In this document: piece by piece, positions 54,949 to 63,651 of the stretch | Layout: the number at the start of each line of letters is the position of its first letter | Position numbering within the stretch: the first letter of the stretch is position 1 | NCBI RefSeq assembly: GCF_003148845.1 | Contig: NZ_QGHA01000004.1 | Location: forward strand, 1 to 64,000 | Reading direction: 5' to 3' | Source: Mucilaginibacter oryzae | Lineage (GTDB): Bacteria; Bacteroidota; Bacteroidia; Sphingobacteriales; Sphingobacteriaceae | DNA: 64,000 bases | Notes under the pieces: generated by a model | Seen by the model: only the letters and a program-made list of their open reading frames with translations | Told to the model about the DNA's origin: nothing | The model's database searches: none | Translations under genes and position numbers: made by a program

Positions 54949-55353
54949 TTAATTAAAATTCACAGTCTTCAACCCCGAGTTTTGGATTATAAATTGAAAG
55001 TCCTGATCATCATGTAGAAGCAAAACATTATTTTTAATTGCGTATGTCGCAATTAAGCAATCATTCGGCTTTCTAATTGTTATCCCCTTTGTTCGTAAAT
55101 TCTGATATAAATTGGCAGCTTCAATAGCCATTTCGTAGGGGTCTTCCGCCAACTTGGTCATGCTATCAAAATAAGATTTGATTTTCTTTACTTCAGAATC
55201 TAAAGCGATGCCTTGCAACATTTCCTGCATTATTATAGGGCAGGTAGCCACCACAATATATGCAAGATTACTCCTTAAAAACTTACTTGCTTGTGTTTCG
55301 ATGCCCTTAAAAAAATTGATCCAGACTGATGTGTCAACTAAAACAATATCCAC
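54949..55353 (-). CDS. vapC: VapC-type PIN-domain toxin
   Basis: The 134-residue PIN ribonuclease has the acidic tetrad spread as in VapC: VDTSVWINFF at residues 6-15, the glutamate in MQEMLQG, the aspartate in KPNDCLIATYA, and HDDQDFQF. It overlaps the antitoxin gene upstream by one base. It is convergent with hemJ, 5 bp apart. Confidence 0.92.
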   Translation of the reverse strand: MDIVLVDTSVWINFFKGIETQASKFLRSNLAYIVVATCPIIMQEMLQGIALDSEVKKIKSYFDSMTKLAEDPYEMAIEAANLYQNLRTKGITIRKPNDCLIATYAIKNNVLLLHDDQDFQFIIQNSGLKTVNFN

Positions 55354-55532
55354 TATTCAAAAGCTTTATCATCAAGTTGAACTTTACCCCACAGTTCTGC
55401 AAGTTTTTTTTGATTTTCAATAGTGACATATAATTTCAAAGCCTCTTCAATAACAGCCTTCTTGGTTTTTATATTACCCAATTCCTGAGCTTTTGCTATC
55501 AATTCGTCGTTTAAATCTACATTCGTTCTCAT
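55353..55532 (-). CDS. vapB: VapB-type antitoxin
   Basis: The ATG at 55532 gives 59 residues: RTNVDLNDELIAKAQELGNI followed by KTKKAVIEEALKLYVTIENQ, a ribbon-helix-helix DNA-binding start, then a C-terminal tail that binds the toxin. A longer frame to 55610 adds a hydrophobic N terminus not expected in VapB. Its stop overlaps the vapC start by one base. The pair probably represses its own promoter. Confidence 0.9.
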   Translation of the reverse strand: MRTNVDLNDELIAKAQELGNIKTKKAVIEEALKLYVTIENQKKLAELWGKVQLDDKAFE

Positions 55533-55646
55533 ACACATAAATTTTAATAAATATACACATTTTAGAAATTCATTGCTAAATTTATTCACCAAAAATATTT
55601 CAATCCCCATGCAACCATTTACATCTCCCCACCATCTTACCTATAA

Positions 55647-56222
55647 ATGATGTTTTTGGAACCTAACTATACCATTCACCAATTGATTGATCGCTGCCGG
55701 GCAGGCGAGCGTAAAGCACAGGAGTTGCTTTACAAACAGTTTGCCGGGAAAATGCTGGGGGTATGCATGCGCTACGCTACCGACCGCATGGAGGCCGAAG
55801 ATATGCTGCAGAATGGTTTTATCAGGGTTTTTCAAAAACTGCAGGATTACCGGGGCGACGGATCATTTGAGGGCTGGGTTAGGCGCATTATGGTTCATAG
55901 TTCTATCGAGTATTACCGAAAACATCATAAAATGATGCAGGTTGTTGATATGGACGAGGCCGCGGGCAACGAACCTTCGGTAAACCCGATAGCCTCGGCC
56001 AACCTGGATGCCAAAGTGCTGATGGGCATGATCCAGCAACTGTCGCCGGGATACCGCATCGTATTTAACCTTTACGCGCTTGAAGGTTATTCGCATAAAG
56101 AGATAGCCGAAATTGTGGGCATTACCGAGGGTGCCTCCAAATCGCAGCTATCAAGGGCGCGCACAATACTGAAAGAACAAATTGCTAAAATGGAGGGCAA
56201 AAGTTATGGATATGCAGGATAA
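55647..56222 (+). CDS. RNA polymerase sigma-70 factor (ECF-like)
   Basis: The 191-residue protein has region 2 at about 12-80 (LLYKQFAGKMLGVCMRYATD, EAEDMLQNGFIRVFQKL) and region 4 at about 125-180 (QLSPGYRIVFNLYALEGYSH with KEIAEIVGITEGASKSQLSR). There is no region 1 or 3. Its 3' end overlaps the anti-sigma-like gene by 17 bp, the usual arrangement for translational coupling of a sigma factor and its inhibitor. Confidence 0.92.
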   Translation: MMFLEPNYTIHQLIDRCRAGERKAQELLYKQFAGKMLGVCMRYATDRMEAEDMLQNGFIRVFQKLQDYRGDGSFEGWVRRIMVHSSIEYYRKHHKMMQVVDMDEAAGNEPSVNPIASANLDAKVLMGMIQQLSPGYRIVFNLYALEGYSHKEIAEIVGITEGASKSQLSRARTILKEQIAKMEGKSYGYAG

Positions 56223-57012
56223 GGAACTGGACAGGCTGTTTAAACAACAGCTCGATGACCTGGAAATACAACCGTCGGCCGAGGTATGGCAAGGCATCAG
56301 CTCCGGATTAAATACCCACAGGCGTAAAACGATGTTATTGCCCCTGCTTAGCGCGGCAGCAGGCGTAATATTGCTGGTTACTGCCGGAATACTGTTTATC
56401 CCCAAAAAACCGGTTAAAAGTGCTGATGCCCAACATTCAAACCAAATAGTTAAAATAGCTAAACCTGTAAAGCAACCAGCTGCTGTTAAAAATGATGCCG
56501 TGGCACCTCCAACACCAATTCAAAACAAAACAACAGTTAACCCGGTTATAGCACCTGTTAATACGTTAGCGCAAACAAATAAACCTAAAACAAAAAACAA
56601 TTTGGCCCAGCCTGTAAAACAGCCCGTTAGCGAAAACAAACCTCCTGTAGATGCCCTTGCAGATCAGCCTGTTGTTGCGCAAGCTCCTGTTGTAAACCAT
56701 GATGTTGTTAACATTTCAAAACCGGATACATCGGTTAATGTTATCACTCCCAAACCAGCTGTGCTTAATGATGACAAATCGCAGCAGGCATTAATAGCGC
56801 AGGTTCCTGCCCGGCCTGCTCCAACAGATGCAAAACCGGCAAAGAAACATCACCGCATCCGCAGTATTGGCGATGTGTTTAATGTGATGATAGCCGCCGT
56901 GGATAAACGGAAAGACAAGGTAATTGAGTTTACCAACACAGATGATGACGATGCCACCATTACAGGTGTAAACCTCGGCTTCATTAAAGTGAAAAAAGAA
57001 AAAGATAAATAA
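56206..57012 (+). CDS. Anti-sigma-like single-pass membrane protein
   Basis: From the ATG at 56206 the product has 268 residues. Its N-terminal cytoplasmic 40 residues (MDMQDKELDRLFKQQLDDLE...) resemble a sigma-binding tail, and one membrane helix follows (LLPLLSAAAGVILLVTAGIL). A long proline-, alanine- and lysine-rich periplasmic linker and a final 60-residue domain (KKHHRIRSIGDVFNVMIAAV) complete it. It overlaps the sigma factor gene, so an anti-sigma role is likely, although no ZAS zinc motif is present. Confidence 0.6.
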   Translation: MDMQDKELDRLFKQQLDDLEIQPSAEVWQGISSGLNTHRRKTMLLPLLSAAAGVILLVTAGILFIPKKPVKSADAQHSNQIVKIAKPVKQPAAVKNDAVAPPTPIQNKTTVNPVIAPVNTLAQTNKPKTKNNLAQPVKQPVSENKPPVDALADQPVVAQAPVVNHDVVNISKPDTSVNVITPKPAVLNDDKSQQALIAQVPARPAPTDAKPAKKHHRIRSIGDVFNVMIAAVDKRKDKVIEFTNTDDDDATITGVNLGFIKVKKEKDK

Positions 57013-57043
57013 GATTAAATAGAAAAGATATATTGCAACAGAT

Positions 57044-57865
57044 ATGAAACGTCTCTTTTTTACCCTCATAATATCCCTTGCCGCTGGTTTTGCCTACGCG
57101 CAAACCAGCACTCCCGATTCAACTCAGATAGATACCACTACTACCCATAGGAAGCACGTTAAAGTAAAACTTGGCTTTGGTGATGATGTGGCGCAGGTTA
57201 ACGTGAATGATCCGGATACGGCATACCATGCCCACAAAGCGCCGGGCTTTTCATTTGGCATTACTTTTTCAAGGATCGACCTTGGTTTTGCCACCCTGAT
57301 TGATAACGGAAGCTTCACCCTGTCGCAAAACAACAAATTCCTGAGCTACCGCCAGTGGAAAACCAGCAACTTTGGTTTTGACGTGCTCCAATTTGGCTAT
57401 CGCTTTAACAGCGCCTTCAAGATCTACGTATCCGGCGGTTTTGACTGGACGCATATCCGCATCCGTAATGATATTACCATACAGCGCAACGCGCCGGTGC
57501 TTACTTACGTGCAGGATAGCATCCATTTCAGCAAAAACCGTTTTTCGTCAAGCTACCTCCGCATCCCGTTATCGTTTTACTACCGCAGCCATGAGGATGA
57601 CAGGGGTAACTACTTCAGGTTGGTTGCCGGTCCGGAGATTGGAATATTGTTAAACGGCCGTGTAAAGCAGATCAGCGAGGAAAACGGCAAGCAGAAATTT
57701 AACGATGACTACCATTTTGCCAAATTGCGCAAAGGTGTATTTGTGCGCATGGGTTACGGCATCATGGGCTTATATGCCAAATACTACTTCAACGATATGT
57801 TCGAGGATAGCCCGGCGCAAAAGGGTTTGAGAAACTTTTCGTTTGGTTTAACATTCGGTTTCTGA
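57044..57865 (+). CDS. Outer-membrane beta-barrel protein (PorT-like)
   Basis: The 273-residue protein has a signal peptide (MKRLFFTLIISLAAGFAYAQ) and then alternating strands ending in KGLRNFSFGLTFGF, with a terminal phenylalanine as expected for BAM substrates. It is of the small-barrel type often annotated as PorT-family or OMP-b-brl. It lies 32 bp after the anti-sigma-like gene, so the three genes probably form one envelope-stress operon. Confidence 0.75.
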   Translation: MKRLFFTLIISLAAGFAYAQTSTPDSTQIDTTTTHRKHVKVKLGFGDDVAQVNVNDPDTAYHAHKAPGFSFGITFSRIDLGFATLIDNGSFTLSQNNKFLSYRQWKTSNFGFDVLQFGYRFNSAFKIYVSGGFDWTHIRIRNDITIQRNAPVLTYVQDSIHFSKNRFSSSYLRIPLSFYYRSHEDDRGNYFRLVAGPEIGILLNGRVKQISEENGKQKFNDDYHFAKLRKGVFVRMGYGIMGLYAKYYFNDMFEDSPAQKGLRNFSFGLTFGF

Positions 57866-57873
57866 TTTTTTGT

Positions 57874-58083
57874 GGGATTACACCGATTATTTTAGTGATT
57901 ACACCGATACCTTACCGGTGGCCGAAAGATGATTTTTAAGAACAGAATCAATTCTGGATATTTTAATGATTGATAAAATCCCCATTCAAATCAGCGGACA
58001 TAACCACATGAAGAATGGAATAATCACAAATAATCAATCCTCAAAAAATCGGTGTAATCACTAAAATAATCGGTGTAATCCCC
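57874..58083. repeat. Perfect 35-bp inverted repeat before the ABC ATPase gene
   Basis: The left arm at 57874-57908 (GGGATTACACCGATTATTTT, then AGTGATTACACCGAT) has its exact reverse complement at 58048-58083 (ATCGGTGTAATCACTAAAAT, then AATCGGTGTAATCCC). Within each arm the word ATTACACCGAT occurs twice. About 139 bp lie between them and contain further AATCA-rich words. The right arm ends 32 bp before the ATG of the ABC gene. Confidence 0.9.
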
Positions 58084-58115
58084 AAAATAAAATCAACGGC
58101 GTATCTTTACCCCTG

Positions 58116-59114
58116 ATGTCAGATATACCATTTTTCCAGGCGGTTGCCGTAAGTAAAATATATCCCGGTAAACAGCAATCCGGTTTAAAAAAAACGGATT
58201 TAACGATTGCTCCCGGGAAGATCACGGCCATTATCGGCGAAAGCGGCAGCGGCAAAAGTACTTTACTAAAGCTGCTCTACGGATTGCTCTCGCCGGATGA
58301 GGGTAAGGTTTACTTTAAAGGTGAGCGTATCTGGGGACCGGAAGAAAAACTGATTCCCGGTCATGATGCCATGAAAATGGTAACCCAGCATACTGATGAT
58401 CTGAACCTTTTTGCCAAAGTATGGGATAATATAGCAGCCATGCTCCCGGCTACCGATCTGAAAGCCAAACAGGAAAAAACCGAGCGTGTACTACGGCAGC
58501 TTAACATGTTTACCATGGCCGATAAACGCGTGGCCGATTTAAGTGGCGGCGAAAAACAACGTGTGGCCATAGCCAGGGCCATTGTTACTCAGCCCGCAGT
58601 TTTATTTCTGGATGAACCCTTTAACCAGGTAGATACCTCATTCAGGGAGGGTTTGCAGCATGACATCAGGCAGATAGTGAAGGAAACCGGCATAACGGTG
58701 ATCATGGTATCGCACGATCCGGCTGAGGTGCTTTCGATGGCCGACGAACTCATCGTTTTAAATAAGGGCGAGATAGTTGAAACCGGCAACCCCAAGACGA
58801 TGTATAAGCATCCGCAAAACCTTTATACAGCTAAGCTTTTAACCAACTGCAATATCTTCAATGCTGCCGAAGCCCATTTTTCGGGCATCAATACCGGGGC
58901 ACAGTATGTGGTTATTTACCCGGAGCATGTGAAAATAAAACTCATCGCCCCTGCAAAAAACTGGGTGGTAAAACAGGTGCTGTTTAAAGGTTTTTATGAG
59001 GAATTAATATTGCGGCAAGGTGAAACCGAAATGCGGGTTTTGAGCGAAGAACCCGGCATGCATACAGAAGGGGAGCAGGTGGCTGTGCGGGTGGATAAAT
59101 GGCTGGAGTATTAA
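58116..59114 (+). CDS. ABC transporter ATP-binding protein with C-terminal TOBE-like domain
   Basis: The 332-residue ATPase has Walker A GESGSGKSTLL, the Q-loop VTQHTDDLNL, the signature LSGGEKQRVAIARA, Walker B AVLFLDEPFNQVD and the switch histidine in VSHDPAEV. The 75-residue C-terminal region (VVIYPEHVKIKLI onward) resembles a TOBE domain, as in PotA- or UgpC-like importers. No permease or binding protein gene is adjacent, so its partners are unlinked or it serves another role. Confidence 0.9.
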   Translation: MSDIPFFQAVAVSKIYPGKQQSGLKKTDLTIAPGKITAIIGESGSGKSTLLKLLYGLLSPDEGKVYFKGERIWGPEEKLIPGHDAMKMVTQHTDDLNLFAKVWDNIAAMLPATDLKAKQEKTERVLRQLNMFTMADKRVADLSGGEKQRVAIARAIVTQPAVLFLDEPFNQVDTSFREGLQHDIRQIVKETGITVIMVSHDPAEVLSMADELIVLNKGEIVETGNPKTMYKHPQNLYTAKLLTNCNIFNAAEAHFSGINTGAQYVVIYPEHVKIKLIAPAKNWVVKQVLFKGFYEELILRQGETEMRVLSEEPGMHTEGEQVAVRVDKWLEY

Positions 59115-59179
59115 AATTTTGGACCGCTGCCGTACCTCGCGCCGACAACCGGTCCTTAAACGTATATTAAAAAAAGGTC

Positions 59180-59491
59180 TTAATGTTTCAGGTTAAGGCT
59201 AAGTGTTACCAGGTTTCGGCTTTCAATGTAAGCGGTGCGTTCATTCAGTTTATCCAGGATCTGGTTTAACGCTACCAATATTTTTTTCTTTTTGATGTTG
59301 AGTTTGGTGTAAACGGTTTCCTCGTACATCAGCCTGTTACGGGCATCGTAAAACTTTACCGTTTGTACCTTAGGCAGGTTGATGTTGTTTTCAATAACCC
59401 AGAAACCCTGGTTGGCAGTTATTTTATCTTGTGCCCGGCTACCGGTAATCAGGGCGGCAATAATGGCGATGGTTGTGATAATTTTTCTCAT
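59180..59491 (-). CDS. Small secreted protein, function unknown
   Basis: The 103-residue protein has an N-terminal signal (MRKIITTIAIIAALITGSRA). The mature part is short and mixed alpha/beta: TANQGFWVIENNINLPKVQ, YDARNRLMYEETVYTKLN and a C-terminal helix. I do not recognise a family. It faces away from the ABC gene (convergent). Confidence 0.65.
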   Translation of the reverse strand: MRKIITTIAIIAALITGSRAQDKITANQGFWVIENNINLPKVQTVKFYDARNRLMYEETVYTKLNIKKKKILVALNQILDKLNERTAYIESRNLVTLSLNLKH

Positions 59492-59726
59492 GGTTTTATT
59501 TTATGATGAAACCAATTTAGGCTTACTTCAACTATCAATAAAACATTGCAGCCATACCGCCGCTATCTGTAGATGAACTGTGGATGTGTTACTTTTAGGT
59601 ACGTTTATCGTATAAACATTACAGGAAACCCGGCTTTTCATGTTGTTCGTCGTTAAACCAAGGTATTTTGTCGCAATTGATTGGTTGTAGAAGCACTATA
59701 TCATCGCTTTAGCGTAAATTAGTGAT

Positions 59727-60854
59727 ATGAATCATGGTTCCGGTTTCCCGTTGGGTAATATCAGGCTGCCTCGCTTTTTGCAGCATCTCGTATTCTGGAT
59801 CATTGTTTCCTTGTTTATTACCGGCCTGTATTCACTGCAAACCAACTTCTGGGTGTCGCTCCGCAATAATTTGCTTTACATGCCTATCCAGATAGCCTAC
59901 TACTATGCCATTGCCTATTGGCTTATACCCAAATATGTTTTTCAAAAACGCTATCTAATGTTTATGCTGATGCTAATACCGCTTGTTTTTGCGGTAATGT
60001 TTATCAGCCGCACTATAGGGATCCTGTTTGTGGCTCCTTACCTCATCAGGGTGATGCATGTTACCGATGCAGGTTACCTCGAATCAACCAGTCGCCCGTT
60101 TTTGGAGCAATTGTTTGATGGGCAAAGCCTAGTCAATTCATTTAAAGGCAATAACCTGTTTACCGGGTTTGTATTGGCTATTAAGCTGTTTAAGATGTGG
60201 TACGAGCGCAAACAGGCCGCTTTGGAGGCCGAACTGAACGCCCTGAAAGCGCAGGTTCACCCGCATTTTTTGTTCAATACTTTAAACAACCTTTACTCGC
60301 TCAGCCTTAATAATTCGTCTAAATCGCCGCAGGCCATCATGGGCCTGTCGGATATTTTAAGGTATATGCTTTATGAATGTTCGGATCATGAAGTGCTGTT
60401 AGAGAAAGAGATCTTTATGATGCAGCAATATGTAAAGCTGGAAAAGCTGCGCTATGAAGACCGTATTGATATTAATTTCACCATCACCGGCGATCTGAAA
60501 GATAAAACCATAGCGCCGCTGCTTATTCTTCCCTTTATTGAAAACGCTTTTAAACATGGCGCCAGCGAAAAGGTTGGCGATACCTGGATCAATATCGATG
60601 TTAGCGTTACCCTCAACCATTTTAAACTAAAGGTAGCCAACAGCAAACCAGAGCGACCTGTTGATACGGGCAATGACGCTCCGGGGCATATCGGCCTGAA
60701 AAATGTAAGCACCCGTTTAAATTTGCTCTACCCTAATACCTCACGACTTAAGATCATCGACGAAGAAGATACTTTTTTTGTAGTGCTCGATCTCGACCTG
60801 AAGATAAACAGGCAGCCTAAACCTGCTTTAACCCCACAACCGGCATTGGCATGA
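59727..60854 (+). CDS. LytS/YehU-family sensor histidine kinase
   Basis: The 375-residue kinase has four N-terminal membrane helices without a large sensor loop, then a short coiled segment and a His-kinase domain of the LytS type. The H box is HPHFLFNTLNNLYSLS, and later ILPFIENAFKHGA and GHIGLKNVSTRLNLLY follow. It overlaps the LytTR regulator by 4 bp (ATGA). No linked target operon is visible. Confidence 0.93.
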   Translation: MNHGSGFPLGNIRLPRFLQHLVFWIIVSLFITGLYSLQTNFWVSLRNNLLYMPIQIAYYYAIAYWLIPKYVFQKRYLMFMLMLIPLVFAVMFISRTIGILFVAPYLIRVMHVTDAGYLESTSRPFLEQLFDGQSLVNSFKGNNLFTGFVLAIKLFKMWYERKQAALEAELNALKAQVHPHFLFNTLNNLYSLSLNNSSKSPQAIMGLSDILRYMLYECSDHEVLLEKEIFMMQQYVKLEKLRYEDRIDINFTITGDLKDKTIAPLLILPFIENAFKHGASEKVGDTWINIDVSVTLNHFKLKVANSKPERPVDTGNDAPGHIGLKNVSTRLNLLYPNTSRLKIIDEEDTFFVVLDLDLKINRQPKPALTPQPALA

Positions 60855-61582
60855 AAATCCGCACGCTGATAGTTGATGATGAGCCGCACGCCATTGAGGT
60901 GCTGAAGAACTACCTTTCGCGCTTTAGCGAAATGGAAATCACCGCTACCTGTACCGATGGCATCCAGGCCTTCCGCCTGCTACAGCAAAAGCCTGTTGAT
61001 TTGATGTTCCTCGATATCCAAATGCCCGGTATCAAAGGTACCGATCTGCTTAAAAGCCTTAAAAACCCACCAAAAGTAATTTTCACCACAGCCTACAGCG
61101 AATACGCCTTAGATGGTTTTGAACTGAACGCGGTTGATTACCTGCTGAAACCGATCTCGTTCGAACGCTTTTTGAGAGCTGTTGATAAGATCTACCAGTT
61201 GAACGAACCAAAAGGCAAGCCGCTGATAAGCCATGAAGAGCCCGTTGGCGATGTCCATACCTTCATTTACCTGAAAGTTGACCGCAAAACGGTTAAGGTG
61301 AATATCAATGATATTTTATGGATAGAAAGCCTGCGCGATTATATCAAAGTGGTTGCCCTCAATAACCATGTTTACATTACCCGGCAAAAAATAAGTTTAC
61401 TGGAAGAGATGCTGCCCGAAAACAGGTTTGTGCGCATTCATCGGTCGTTTATAGTAGCGCTGAACAAAATCGATTCTTTTTATGCCTACAGTATTGATAT
61501 TGGCGGGCATGAATTGCCTATAGGGCGTAATTATAAGCAGGATGTGCAGAAGAAACTAAAGGCTGAACGCTTGCAGATATGA
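60851..61582 (+). CDS. LytTR-family response regulator
   Basis: The 243-residue protein has a receiver domain with VDDEPHAIE, the phosphoaspartate in MFLDIQMPGIKG and the lysine in YLLKPISFER. A LytTR DNA-binding domain spans 130-240 (FIYLKVDRKTVKVNINDILW, FVRIHRSFIVALNKID and LPIGRNYKQDVQKKL). It is coupled to the kinase gene by a 4-bp overlap. It is convergent with hemA. Confidence 0.95.
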   Translation: MKIRTLIVDDEPHAIEVLKNYLSRFSEMEITATCTDGIQAFRLLQQKPVDLMFLDIQMPGIKGTDLLKSLKNPPKVIFTTAYSEYALDGFELNAVDYLLKPISFERFLRAVDKIYQLNEPKGKPLISHEEPVGDVHTFIYLKVDRKTVKVNINDILWIESLRDYIKVVALNNHVYITRQKISLLEEMLPENRFVRIHRSFIVALNKIDSFYAYSIDIGGHELPIGRNYKQDVQKKLKAERLQI

Positions 61583-61678
61583 GATAGAAAAAAGAAGTGC
61601 TTTGCGGTGCCTTATAATTAGTTTGAGGATTTTATACGGGTAAGCTATACAGGTTGTTTGTGAAATCTACAACCGCTC

Positions 61679-62905
61679 TCAATTTTCATTGATCAATATA
61701 TCCTTCGCCATAATCATGGGTACGCTGATATATTTTTTTTCCATGTAATTGATCACCTTTTCAAGGATCTCGCGCGATTGCTCGTCCATACCTTGCACCT
61801 CTTCGGCAAATACCGAGTTGATGGCGGTGTTCCTGATCTCCTTGATCTTTTCGGGCACCCGGCGCATAGCAAGTTCTATGCGGCGTTGTTTAAGCTGCAT
61901 AATAAACTCGGCAATGTTTTGCTCAATAATGGCTTCGGCATGTACCAGCTCATGATAGCGTTCCTGCAGGTTTTTTTTGGCAACTTCGTTTAACGAATGT
62001 ACCTCGATAAAGTTAACCGGGAATTGCTCCAAAACCTCGGGAGCGGTATCATTAGGAATGGCTAAATCCACAATGGTTTTGCGCCCGGTTTCGCCGTTTA
62101 GCAGCGATTTGTAAATTTCGGGTGTGATGATAGGCTCAACTGCCGAAGTACAGGTGATAATGGCATCGAAACCTTTATTATAGGTTTTTAACGCTTCCAG
62201 GCCAAAAGCTTCGCCGTTAAGGTCTTTAGCCAATATTTCGGCATTGGCTACCGTACGGTTAAATACCGTAAAGTTTGAAAATTTATGCTTTTGAAGATAT
62301 TTAGAAAGGTTGCGGTTGGTTTCGCCTGCCCCGATAATCAATACACGGGCGTTTGAACACAAATTGAGGTCTTTAAGCTTACGATAGGCCAGTGATACAA
62401 CCGAAATGGGATTTTTTGAAATATTGGTATGGGTATAAACCTCCTTGGCCGTTTTTACCACACAATTCATGATCATGCGCATGGCATCGCCGGTTAAGCC
62501 TGCTTCTTTACAATGCTCATAAGCTTTGCGCAACTGGGCCAGAATCTCTTTCTCGCCTACTACCAAACTCTCCAAACTGCATGATGTACGCAACAGGTGT
62601 ACCATCGCTTCCTGGTCTTCATAGATAGACGCGCTATCCATAAAAGTGCTCAGCGAATCGTGGCAAAGTTCTGTATTAAAGGCTTCTATGAATTTTTTCG
62701 CAAAATCTTTATCAACTGTTTGAGGGGTGGTCATTACAAACTCAACGCGGTTGCAGGTAGCCAGGTAGAAGATCTCGGGAATGTTAAATTGGGCTTTTAC
62801 CTGCGCCAGTTTTTCCGACAGATTTTCCTGACAAACCACCAGTCTACCCAATTCCTTCAGTTCAATCTGTTTGTGCGTAAAAGCTATAACCTTTAGATAC
62901 TTCAA
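61679..62905 (-). CDS. hemA: Glutamyl-tRNA reductase
   Basis: The 408-residue enzyme reduces Glu-tRNA to glutamate-1-semialdehyde, the first committed step of C5 tetrapyrrole synthesis. The catalytic cysteine is C51 in YLATCNRVEFV, VGEKEILAQLRKA follows, the NADPH fold is VLIIGAGETNRNL, and a dimerisation helix runs near the C terminus. Its location opposite the heme cluster, with its own promoter, allows separate control of pathway entry. Confidence 0.97.
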   Translation of the reverse strand: MKYLKVIAFTHKQIELKELGRLVVCQENLSEKLAQVKAQFNIPEIFYLATCNRVEFVMTTPQTVDKDFAKKFIEAFNTELCHDSLSTFMDSASIYEDQEAMVHLLRTSCSLESLVVGEKEILAQLRKAYEHCKEAGLTGDAMRMIMNCVVKTAKEVYTHTNISKNPISVVSLAYRKLKDLNLCSNARVLIIGAGETNRNLSKYLQKHKFSNFTVFNRTVANAEILAKDLNGEAFGLEALKTYNKGFDAIITCTSAVEPIITPEIYKSLLNGETGRKTIVDLAIPNDTAPEVLEQFPVNFIEVHSLNEVAKKNLQERYHELVHAEAIIEQNIAEFIMQLKQRRIELAMRRVPEKIKEIRNTAINSVFAEEVQGMDEQSREILEKVINYMEKKYISVPMIMAKDILINEN

Positions 62906-62927
62906 AGCAGTTTTAAATTTGACCGAA

Positions 62928-62955
62928 CAAAAGTATCACTATTCAGCACATTCAA
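62928..62955 (-). promoter_or_regulatory. Promoter of hemA
   Basis: On the minus strand, TTG (62953-62955), a 17-base spacer and TACTTTTG (62928-62935) match the TTG-N17-19-TAnnTTTG pattern of Bacteroidota. The -7 box is 22 bp before the hemA ATG. Confidence 0.75.
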
Positions 62956-63072
62956 TGTCAATACTTTGTCAGAACGGCTTATTTGGAATGTTTATAAATT
63001 AGGAAAATGGCTTCTTTTACCGTATTTAAACTGTTTTATAGACTATTTAACGAAATATTCGTAAATTAAATT

Positions 63073-63462
63073 ATGAATACGTTTAAAAAAATAAGCCTCA
63101 TCATACTCATCGCGTTTTACATACTGGCAGGCGGCAATCACTTTCTTAATCCGGCTTTTTATTATGCCGTAATGCCCCATAACCTTTTGTATCCGGAGGC
63201 TGTAAATATTGTTGCCGGGATAGTTGAAATAGCGCTCGGCTTACTGCTTATTTCAACCCAAACAAGGTATTGGGCCGCCTGGGGCATTATATTAATGCTG
63301 GTTGCTTTTTTAACGGTGCACGTGGGTATGATATTTAAAGCGCCGTTTAAGGTAGAGGGCTTAACGGTAACGCCCTTGTTTGCCTGGCTAAGGCTTGCGG
63401 CACAGTTTTTACTGATAGCCTGGGTTTACCGGCACACCAACGACAAGCAGAAATTAGTTTAA
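63073..63462 (+). CDS. DoxX-like membrane protein
   Basis: The 129-residue protein has four membrane helices. It begins FKKISLIILIAFYILAGGNH followed by FLNPAFYYAVMPH, the typical DoxX-family opening, and later contains VAGIVEIALGLLLI. No redox motif is visible. The function of these proteins is generally unassigned. It stands alone and diverges from hemA. Confidence 0.75.
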   Translation: MNTFKKISLIILIAFYILAGGNHFLNPAFYYAVMPHNLLYPEAVNIVAGIVEIALGLLLISTQTRYWAAWGIILMLVAFLTVHVGMIFKAPFKVEGLTVTPLFAWLRLAAQFLLIAWVYRHTNDKQKLV

Positions 63463-63493
63463 ACCAATTGAGCTTTTGGGTGTTGGAAGAAAT

Positions 63494-63622
63494 GACTCAC
63501 CCGGCCTACACTTTGCTGGGCCACTTTCTCTATCCTCGGATAAAGGGGGTGAACAACAAATAATCCTCTCTTTACGGCTTGCCGTAGAGAGGGCTGACGA
63601 GCGCAGCGATGTCGGGGTGAGT
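63494..63622. repeat. Intergenic inverted repeat (ACTCACCC/GGGTGAGT type)
   Basis: ACTCACCC at about 63494-63501 pairs with GGGTGAGT at 63615-63622. Between them a stem CCTCTCTTTACGGC / GCCGTAGAGAGG (63565-63592, two-base bulge) forms. The segment GGGCTGACGAGCGCAGCGAT before the right arm contributes no gene. It separates the DoxX-like gene from the next one. Confidence 0.65.
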
Positions 63623-63651
63623 AAACAAAAACGGATATCTAAATACAATAT

